From contig NW_003546312.1 of assembly GCF_000090795.2 (NCBI RefSeq), positions 168,957 through 214,490 of the forward strand: a stretch of DNA of 45,534 bases, read 5' to 3'. Position 1 is the stretch's first letter; each line of letters opens with the position of its first letter. Below, piece by piece: positions 20,632-29,596 of this stretch. The position numbers were made by a program, and so were the translations under genes. The notes beneath the pieces are model-generated. The model ran no database searches and was not told the origin of the DNA. It saw nothing but the letters and a program-made list of their open reading frames with translations. This DNA comes from Amphimedon queenslandica. Taxonomy: Eukaryota > Porifera > Demospongiae > Haplosclerida > Niphatidae.

Positions 20632-23600
20632 TTATAATTGTAGGTAAACAAGCTATTAAGGCCTTGCCTGAGGATACACAAATCCACTGCAATTTTTTGT
20701 TGCAACAATTTATCGACTGAAGTAAGTTATTTAGTGTGAAACTGCAAACTAATTATAATTACCATTGTCATTTTATTGTTTTCTAACACAGCCAAGTACA
20801 AAATCAATGAAAATACAAGAAATAGCGACATGTTTTCATATAGATAAAGGTTCATTTTATGATAGTGTATATTATTATTATCATGACTAATGCTGTTATG
20901 TGTAGATTACGCTCTAAAGACTCTAAAAAGAGCATATGGAAATGACTACCAATCAACAAACCGTGAGCATTAATTAGAAATTTCACTAGAGCTAATTTTT
21001 ATTAGTTATGTCGATTAAGGAAGCAGAGAGGGTCGCTGTTGAAATAGTGAGAAAAATACAGAAGAAGACTCCCCAATTAAAGTAAACGAGAATTATATGC
21101 CTCAATATTATTGAGTATTGATAGACCACGCCCACCGATTGTTACAGTGATGGGTCACGTTGATCATGGAAAGACCACACTACTGGATCGATTAAGAAAC
21201 ACTTCAGTGGCAGCCGGTGAACCTGGAGGCATTACTCAACATATTGGAGCCTTCTCTGGTAAATAATAATTTTAATTTCAATAAAAATAGGGGCATAACA
21301 ATCATTCTTTTTTTCCATGTACATGTAATACGTATATTGAATGCTACTTTAATTATAATTTTTGGAGATAATTTTCTACTTATACACGTAGTTCCAATGG
21401 CATCTGGTAGGACCATTACTTTTCTTGATACTCCTGGTCATGCTGCTTTCTCAGCAATGAGATCTCGAGGAGTGAATGTAACTGATATCATTGTACTAGT
21501 GATAGCAGCCAACGATGGGATAATGCCACAGACGCTGGAGTGTATTGAAATGGCACAAGAAGCTAAAGGTATTGGGAGTGAAACGTTGTCAAGGGAGGGA
21601 AGATTTGAAATGATTTTCATCTTTTTTAGTTCCAATAGTCGTTGCCATCAATAAGTGTGACAAACATGGGGAGAATTCGGTAAGGAAGAAGGCAAAATAA
21701 AAATAGAGAGAAAAAAGAAGAAAGATGTGGAGAGAGTTTGTGTGAAATGTACACAGCAGTATGTTATATTCCTGTAAAGTAATGCAAGAATAGAGTACTA
21801 CATATCTCTTGCATTAATGCATGTACTTAAGACTTTTCTGTTGTATCACATTGTAGTGTACATGTACATGAAGAAAGGAGTTGCATGCTTCTATGCAAAG
21901 AAGTTGCATATAGAAGTTTTCTAAATATTACAAATTTATCATTTGACAGGCAAGGATTAAGCAGGAGTTGTTGGATTATAGTGTGCAATTGGAAGAGTTT
22001 GGAGGCGAGGCCCAGTGCGTAGAGATATCAGCTCTCACTGGTAAAGGAATGGAGACACTTGAGGAAGCTATACTAATACAATCTGATATGATGAATCTAA
22101 AATCTGACCCAAATACACTAGCTGATGGAGTTATAATAGAAACAAAGACAGCTAAAGGACTAGGGTATGAATAGCATTTATTATTATTCTGTCACTCTCT
22201 AATCATCAAATTATCTCAATTTATCCTACTTAAATTTTATTTTACTTTTAAAAATTATTATTTTGTTTTGCTGCTCCTTATTGTTTGATGTAGACCAGTA
22301 GCAACAGTTCTGGTTCAGAGGGGTACTCTTAAGAAAGGTTGTGTCTTAGTCTGTGGAGACGTTTGGGCTCAAGTGCGTTCAATGTACAATGAAAGAGGAA
22401 CTCTAATTGATGAAGCACCTCCCTCCACTCCAGTACTTGCTGCTGGCTGGAAGGACCTACCACAAATCGGGCAGGAGTGTTTTCAGGTACTTTAAAGAGT
22501 CCCACTTTAAAATAGTATATGTATAACTGCATTGATTATCGTATAGCGCTTTATTTTGGAGATTTTGCTGTAAAATTGTAATTGGTGGTTTTTAATTTGG
22601 CAATTTTTGTGTACACGTGCATTACTGAGCATGCACATTAATGATTGGCGGTTTTAATATTGGCGATTCTGCTTGCAAACCGCCAATCACCAAAATAAAC
22701 TCTGCCAAATTAAAGCGTTATATGGTATTTATTTTAGGTAAAGAGCAGAGCTGAGGCTCAAAAAGTACTTAATCTTTTCAGCGAATTGTGGAGGAGAGAC
22801 ATGGAAGAGAAAGAGAGAGAGAAGATCAGCTTGAAACAGAAAGAAGAGAGGAAAAACGTGAAGAGGGAGGAGAGAGAGTCACGAGGACAAAGAGTTAGAA
22901 GGATAACGAGAGTGATACAGGAGGAAAGGAGGGAAAGAGCAGAAAGAAAGAGAAAGGGGAGTGAGACATCACAAGCGTCAGTTATTATTAAGAGTGATGT
23001 GGCTGGATCACTGGAGGCAGTGGAAGAGATACTAGTATCAAATCAACCGACTCAAATGAAAGTAGAAATCATTCAAACAGGAGTCGGTAATGTTATTGAA
23101 GATGATATTGAAGTTGCTGAAACATTCAAAGGTAATGCACACATACATACATGTACATAGTAAATTCATGCATAGCATAATGCTTTCATAATCATAATAT
23201 CTATCTTTATAGGTGTAATATTAGCTTATAATGTATCAGTTAGTAAAGCAGTGAGTCAGATGGCAGCTGTAAAGGGAGTAACCATTATCTCCCATAACGT
23301 CATCTATAAACTAATGGAACAATTAAAGGTATTAGTGCATAGGCTATAAATGTCATTGAAGCTACACAATATTTTACATTATTATTTTATTGGCGCATTT
23401 TCTCTTATCATAACAGGATTGGTTACAGGACCAACTCCCCACAGTGACAGAGACTGAGGTGATAGGAGAAGCAGTGGTACTCAAAGTGTTCCAACTGGGT
23501 GGATCCAAAGCTGCAGCAATAGGAGGCTGTCGTGTGAAGAAAGGACAACTGGTCAAAGACGGGATTTACCAGTTGATGAGAGGAAATGAAGTAATACATG

Positions 23601-23773
23601 AAGGGAAACTGATTAGCATGAAGAGAAATAAAGATGACATTCAGAAAGCAGCAAAGGAAACCGAGTGTGGACTCTGTTTTGAGATTGATCCAGGCTGGGA
23701 GGAAGGGGACACTGTGGTCTGTCTCAAAAGAAAACAAGTCCCACAAACTTTAGAATGGGATTTAGGATTCTGA
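20585..23773 (+). CDS. MTIF2: Mitochondrial translation initiation factor IF-2
   Basis: Thirteen exons (20585-20590, 20644-20721, 20792-20849, 20906-20962, 21006-21081, 21125-21258, 21392-21568, 21630-21679, 21950-22164, 22294-22486, 22738-23131, 23213-23328, 23417-23773) keep phase and give 636 aa. The N-terminus [15 protein letters not shown] is a basic mitochondrial presequence. GTPase motifs are G1 GHVDHGKT, G3 DTPGH, G4 NKCD and G5 SALTGKG. Domain II follows, then a Glu/Arg-rich helical insertion (about residues 370-425) where mammalian mtIF2 has the insertion that substitutes for IF1, then [19 protein letters not shown] and a C-terminal fMet-tRNA-binding domain ending DLGF. It places initiator tRNA on the mitoribosome. 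Thirteen exons rule out bacterial contamination. The first coding exon is 6 nt and is followed by an intron carrying an (ATT)n tract. Confidence 0.95.
22537..22727. mobile_element. MITE, GTATAGCGGG family copy 2
   Basis: The interior is almost identical to 12806-13003 (GTGTACACGTGCATTACTGA, GCATGCACATTAATGATTGG, GCTTGCAAACCGCCAATCAC). The ends TATCGTATAGCGC and GCGTTATATGGTA are inverted but more diverged. It lies in MTIF2 intron 10, ending about 10 bp before the splice acceptor of exon 11. Confidence 0.8.
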
Positions 23774-23952
23774 GCACTTTACACGCATCATAAAAATATT
23801 TAAAAATTTCCATTCTATATGAAACGTTAGATTGCCATAACTTTGCTTTGCACGTGATCAGCTTCACTCTTCATATCACAAAGTGTTTATTATAATTAAA
23901 TGAGTCGGGTTGCCGTACATGCAATAATGAGCATAGAAACATTATTAAAATT

Positions 23953-26678
23953 CTATTCAGTTCCTTTCCTGATATCTTCATTGTCATCCTCTGCCACTGT
24001 AGTATCACCACTATTACTGGATTCATCAGGTACCATTGTTCTACTACTACTAAGTCCATCACTGGTGCTACTAGGCATTAGACCTTCATTAAAAGTAGCT
24101 GTAACTTTAATCAACGGTGCTGCTCTCTCCTTCTCATTTCTTGTTTCTAACTGTTCAAGCCAGGTCTTTGCCCTACCCTCCATTAACAATAACATCTTCT
24201 CTTTCATTTTCGTACGGTAGAGCTCAAACTCTTTCTCCAGTGCTTGACGGTTCATGACTGACTCCCTCAGTTCAGTGTGAAGTGTTTGAATGACTTCCTC
24301 TTGTGAGGCTATCCTCCCATAAAGGAGGAACACCTCCTGCCTCAGCCTCTCCATTATACAGACCTGCTCATAGTGGCTTGCCATTGACATTACACGCCTA
24401 GGGGAAATATTATCATCATCATCATCATCATCATTATTGTTATTATTATTATTATCGTCATATCATAATCATTATCACAGACCATGTTTTAATTTGTCCT
24501 TCCATTGCTTCAAGTGATTTCAGTGATCCAGAGACAGCAGCTACAGAAAAGAGAGAGAAGAGATGGACATCAATCATCAATAGGATAACGCATACCTGAA
24601 TATGGAGGGACATAAGCCATTAGTGTACTGTTCTCCCAATAATCTGATAAACTCCTACATAATTAATATAAGTATAAAGATCAGTTTCATGCTACAACCA
24701 AAAGTGTCTCTAAGTAAATGCAATAATTGAAAAAAATCCAAGTCTAGGAACAAATGATACATACACGTGTGAGTTGCTTTAGGGTAAGGCCTCTATCTAT
24801 ACACCCACCAACACTATACACGTGTATATAACACAAACTATACTCAGCTAATGATTGAATGAGACCTACTTGTGTCTAGCAGTAATGATAGGGTCAGCCG
24901 TGAATCCGAATTGAGAGAAGAAACCTTCAGCTTTATGATCAGCATAAGTGAGTATCAGGTCATACTGTCCCACTATTGATGGGTCTTTACAGAGACGGAG
25001 GAGGTACTCCCCAATACCACACCCTCTCCAACGATGCCTCACAGCAAGCAATAGTATCTGAACTGAGGAGTCTCCTGGTTTACTATAAGAAATAATGTCA
25101 AATTAATTCAAGTTCATTACTGAGTTCATTATTTTGTTTGTTCTTTTTATTGAAGCATCTCCTCACCCACACATAAGCACAGTGAGGCTAGTATAGGTGC
25201 ATTTGTTTAGGTTTCTATGTACATGTGCATCTACATGTACATATCTTTGTTTTAAAGTCTCGTTATTTTTACCTTGATAATTTCATAAAAGTAGCACATC
25301 CAGTGATTTGATCCTCCATACCAACTGATGCCAGATCTATTGTATATAAGAAAAGAACATTAACTAAAATTACCACTATAATTATGATTACATTGCTTGA
25401 CATGCAGGCCTGGTTTACCACAAAAGCATAAGTAAGTGATACAACATGCTCCATGAGCTGACACTATAATAGTACAGTACATGAATTTTGGAGCAACTTT
25501 AAATTGTAAAATCCATTTTGATCGGAATCAGTTCAAACTTTCTACACAACATAAGAACATGTATTTGTATCAAAAAAAATTATAAAAATGGAAAATTCTC
25601 TCCTAGTCATTTTGGACACAATTTGGCCCTGCACTATAGTACAGGGCCTTTTAAAGCAACTTTAGAAAATTCCAAAAAAAACAATTGTGTTCAGAAGCTA
25701 TTATCATACCAAAAGGATCCATTGACTGTCTCTCTTTAACTCTGGATAGAAACTTCTCCCTCTCCAATTCGAAATCTTCCCCTTTCTCTTCCTCGCCATC
25801 ACCCACTTCCTCCTCATACTCTTCCTCTTCCCTACAAAAGAGAGAGAGAGAGAACACATAAAGAAAGGAAAGGACTGTAACTCTAGAAATGACATACATG
25901 TATATGCACCAGAGGAGACCAAGCTGATTAAATATCCTTTTAAAAATGACAACCTAGCTCCCTAGTACTTACGTACATACCCAATTCAATTGCAAAGATA
26001 AAGCAAGGGAGTGTGTAAGAGAATGATTCTTACTCATCACTAAAGAGGCTGCAGTAAGGATCCTCCTCTTCTTCTCCATCCAGTGTAGATACTTTAGAAG
26101 TTCCAGTATTCTCTTTGTCTGAGCTCTTTTCCTTCTTTTCATTGTTCTCTATCACTTTAGTGTCTTTGATTGGTTTAGGTGGGCCATGCTCCTTGCGATA
26201 AGTGAGGACAGCTGTAAATAAAACAGAAAATATACAATGAGCAAAAGGTTGAGTTTTACATGTATAATACACACAATCAAGATATTCATTTACAACATTG
26301 CTTTGCCACATTTGCACTGTTCATTCATTAATATTGACGCATAGTTATAAAATCACTACTATTTTTCACACCTTCTTTCTTTGCCATAACAAACACAGTC
26401 CTGGAGGGCTTATTGTTTATTGTATCGTAAATAGCCTCCAGCTCCATATCAGGCAATGCGGCTGAGTATAGGGCAACCATAGAATGAAAAAGATCCCCTG
26501 GGTTGAACACTTGAGGTAAAGAAACACGAAGAAAACGAGTTTCCTTTTTTCCTTTGACTGCTCCATCTTCTTCAGTAGTTCTTAATCTCCTAAAGTTAAC
26601 CATCATAACACTGCATGGTACTATCCGCCGACCATCACGAGAGGAGAAAGAAGTACTTTCACTCAAAACGTCCACCAT
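23953..26678 (-). CDS. GNAT-fold acetyltransferase-like protein with C-terminal coiled coil
   Basis: Nine exons on minus: 26678-26372, 26211-26034, 25831-25710, 25336-25273, 25082-24870, 24813 to about 24766, 24654-24596, 24540-24483, 24397-23953. The N-terminus (MVDVLSESTSFSSRDGRRIV) begins a globular part of about 100 residues, followed by a Lys/Glu-rich acidic stretch (EEEEDPYCSLFSDE and EEEEEYEEE). The middle matches a GNAT fold: MEDQITGCATFMKLS, then LLLAVRHRWRGCGIGEYLL with the R-x-x-G-x-G acetyl-CoA loop, and YADHKAEGFFSQFGFTAD. The C-terminal exons form a coiled coil (SLKSLEAMEGQIKTWRVMSM, EQVCIMERLRQEVFLLYGRI, ELRESVMNRQALEKEFELYR) and a Ser/Asp-rich tail. I do not recognise a named ortholog. 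Exon 6 has no visible donor giving the phase exon 7 needs; a GC donor near 24780 would. Confidence 0.75.
25490..25700. repeat. Single monomer of the ~180-bp intronic repeat family
   Basis: Contains GTTCAAACTTTCTACACAAC, TTTGGCC and GCAACTTTA blocks shared with 4141-4830. It is in the intron upstream of exon 4 of the GNAT-like gene. Confidence 0.6.
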
Positions 26679-26789
26679 TTTAAACAGGCGTGGTTTAATA
26701 TTAATTTGTCACGCCCACAATTTTTTGTACTGTACTTTCTGTATTTCTCCGTAAACTCAAAACACGTGCTTGGAAGAGGTCAAAGAGAA
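26679..26789. promoter_or_regulatory. Putative bidirectional promoter, GNAT-like gene / HSF2BP
   Basis: 111 bp between divergent start codons (26678 minus, 26790 plus). It contains two CCACGCC-type boxes in opposite orientations (26686-26693 and 26710-26716) and a CACGTG E-box (26763-26768). Confidence 0.5.
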
Positions 26790-29190
26790 ATGCAGCAGGT
26801 GGATGAAGAAAGGGTCTTGTTATTGAAAGCTGTAAGGCTGAAATTAATCATATATGATATAGAATTGTTATCAATAGGTTAGTCTTTGCAAAAGCCTTCA
26901 AGATGAAGTGACAGTACTTATGAAAGACGTGAAAGAATTTATTAATGAAGAAGATCAAGCTCCTCTCTTTGTAGAACCTCATCTATTTAAACAGGTGCCA
27001 CTAATTTGTATTGCAAATGATAACAAAAGTTTGTAACGAACCAAATGGTGTGCTTGTTTCAAGTTGCATGAGCTACAGGCTGGCACTGCAGTGTCAACAG
27101 TATAAGTTTATAACTAACATTTTTTTATTGATTTAGTATACAATAGTAAGGCAGTGTGATTTAGAATCCATTAAAAGTGAAGTCATGAAGATGAAAGATT
27201 TCATACCAAACATACTCACTCCATCTTTATCAATACTACCTCAGCTCACTCAAACAGAAAAAGGTGAATCGATTTTTGATTCAGGGTTGTAGTGTAGTAA
27301 AATTATGAGTTATTGTTCTTTGGTTTATAATACTCTTATTTCTGTATGTATCAGTGTTCTTATGCTGTGTCTAAAGTTTGAGGCCTTGAGCTGATTTTGG
27401 TCATGCATATCATTTGTATTTTTATAACACTAGCATACATAACTAATTGAAAATAGAAATACATTTAGTTGTACATGTACATCTGTTTATGTTCAGAATT
27501 AGTTTCATTGAGACAGCAAGCAGACACACTAGCAGTTGAGAAGAATAATGTAGAACAGAAAGCTGAAGGTTATCTTGTTGACTATGAGCAAGAGAAACAA
27601 GAAAACTTTGAACTTAAGGTAATGAGAGCAGAGCAATATTATAATTTTAAGAATCCTATTTTTAATGTCCAGTGTTCTTTGAATGAAGTGAAGGATCAGT
27701 TACAGCAGCAAGTCAATTATTGCTCTTCATTGGGTTGTGTCTGTGGTACAATGCTATGGAGGACATCTCAGAATGAAGACTGTATACAGAATTTACTCTC
27801 TGGAGTAAGAATACTAATATTGTGTAGCTCTTATGCACCTTTTTATTATGATCTCTTTTTCTAGTCTAGAGTTAATGATTTTCTACAATTGGTATCAGCC
27901 ACACTGCACAGCTATCTATCAACTTATAATAGTGACTTACCTAGCGAGTCCAGTCAAGAATCTCAGTTTGTCATCTCCCTTTGTGGTACTGTTACCAGTT
28001 AGTTCTGCCTAAAAGTATTTATATTTAATACTGTAATTATAATTTTAGATATTGCAGCATCTGCTTATGGAAGAGAATATTTGTCATCTTGTCCTGAAGG
28101 ACAGGAACTGTTGAAAAACATGTGCTCAGTACTGGCTACAGCTCCCCTCTCTCAAGGATGGTAAACCTTAAAATAATTATTGCTATGATTATTTTGTATT
28201 ATTTTTATGTCTCACTTGTAGTGCTAAAATTAAGAGGTTAGTTTTAAAATGTTAATTTATATTAGCTTAATGGTCTTTTTTATCTATAGTCTCATTCTTA
28301 TGCTCCTCTATAACATTAGGTACCTAATAATTTAATAATAGATACCGGTATAAAGTTTCTGTATAACATACTAATTTTTATAGTATTAATCAAAAAGGAC
28401 TAACATTATTAAGATCTGAACCTGATCTACTGAGAATATTAATGTGGCTAGCTAAAGGTAATAGAATACTTTTAATATCTTTGCATGTACATTGTATCAT
28501 GCCATACAAGATGATTTATTGGTGGGAGTAATATTTGGCGAATTTGCCTGTGGAAAGAAATTGGCGAATTTTATATTGACGATTTTGTGCCACGTGCCAT
28601 TGAGCATGCTCAGATTGAAACAAAATGGCTGATTTTATATTGGCGATTTCTTCATAGAACCACCAATTGCCAATATTAATTCCCCGCCAATAAATCATCT
28701 TGTACGGTATGTTGCTGTTCTGGCATATGCCTTTATTCCTGGGATTATGCGAGTTTAGGATTTTATTAATTTTCATAAATCTTTTCTAGATCTGCCCTAG
28801 TCAGGCGTGGCTATATCTTGTTTCTAAAATTACTGTGTATTATTTTTTAAATCATCATTATTATTTTTTAATTATTGTTAGAGGATGTTTGCAGTACAGT
28901 GTCATTGTATTGTCTCCAGTTGGTACAGTCACTTATCCTTGAGCCATTGACTCCAGCACTAATGCAACAAGTAATGGAATCAGTTACTCCTGAGCTCCTA
29001 CAAGAATTTGCTTCTTCTAAAAGTGAAGAGGTATTTTATTATGATATTGGCATTTTTATTTGTTTTTCTTTCCTTGCTTCCTCTCACATGATCCCTCTTT
29101 CTCTTTCATTGTTTTGTCACCCTCTCTCATACTATGTAGTTTAAGCAAGTGGCTTGTGAATTGATGGTGGATATTCAAAGGCTCCAATGA
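26790..29190 (+). CDS. HSF2BP: HSF2BP/MEILB2 ortholog, meiotic BRCA2-localising factor
   Basis: Twelve exons (26790-26831, 26878-26994, 27137-27263, 27497-27618, 27673-27804, 27865-27985, 28049-28160, 28222-28236, 28290-28319, 28384-28457, 28882-29030, 29140-29190) give 363 aa; human HSF2BP is about 334. An N-terminal coiled coil (VRQCDLESIKSEVMKMKDFI; LVSLRQQADTLAVEKNNVEQ) leads to LQQQVNYCSSLGCVCGTMLW. A C-terminal armadillo-like helical domain follows (SQFVISLCGDIAASAYGREY; KIKSLILMLLYNISINQKGL; DLLRILMWLAKEDVCSTVSL; LVQSLILEPLTPAL). The order and spacing match HSF2BP. In vertebrates its armadillo domain binds BRCA2 and brings RAD51/DMC1 to meiotic breaks. The identity rests on remembered family sequence; the function is by homology. 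Exons 8 and 9 are micro-exons of 15 and 30 nt. Confidence 0.85.
28500..28710. mobile_element. MITE, TACCATACAAGATGATTTATTGG family copy 2
   Basis: Near-identical to 19277-19487 over its whole length (CATACAAGATGATTTATTGG, GGCGAATTTGCCTGTGGAAA), ending ATAAATCATCTTGTACGGTA. It lies in intron 10 of HSF2BP. The high similarity points to recent mobilisation. Confidence 0.82.
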
Positions 29191-29596
29191 CAATACATTC
29201 TGCATTATTGTATAAGTTGATAACTATTTCTACTAATATTGATAATAAGTCACCAAAAGTCATGTACATTATCTGTTACAACTGATGAATAATACTAATA
29301 TCTGTTACAATTAAAAAGATGCACTGAGGTGTTGCAGGCTTGCAGCATGATACATTGTTGTGTAACACAGAGAGAGAGAGACTGTCTCAAGACTTCTCTA
29401 GAAACAACAAACAAGAGTGCATAACACTCTTACCAACGCTTAAGGTGGGCACCCACTATGCAACTTTGTTTCCAGTGGCTGTGCAATATGTTGCATGAAG
29501 TTGACCACATCAAATCATCAAAGGCTTAACCGCAAGATGCAAGGACATCAAATCACGTGATGTATTTATTTCTGAAGTTCTGCCCCTTTTCAAAAA
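29191..29596. other. Intergenic spacer HSF2BP - NLR
   Basis: 406 bp with no coding exon. It includes a stretch related to the 3700-3852 palindrome (GGGCACCCACTATGCAACTT near 29447). The NLR promoter should lie here; I see no distinctive motif. Confidence 0.5.

Noticed and set aside
20585..23773. Bacterial infB contamination
   Set aside because: The gene is split by 12 spliceosomal introns and carries a mitochondrial presequence and the mtIF2-specific insertion.
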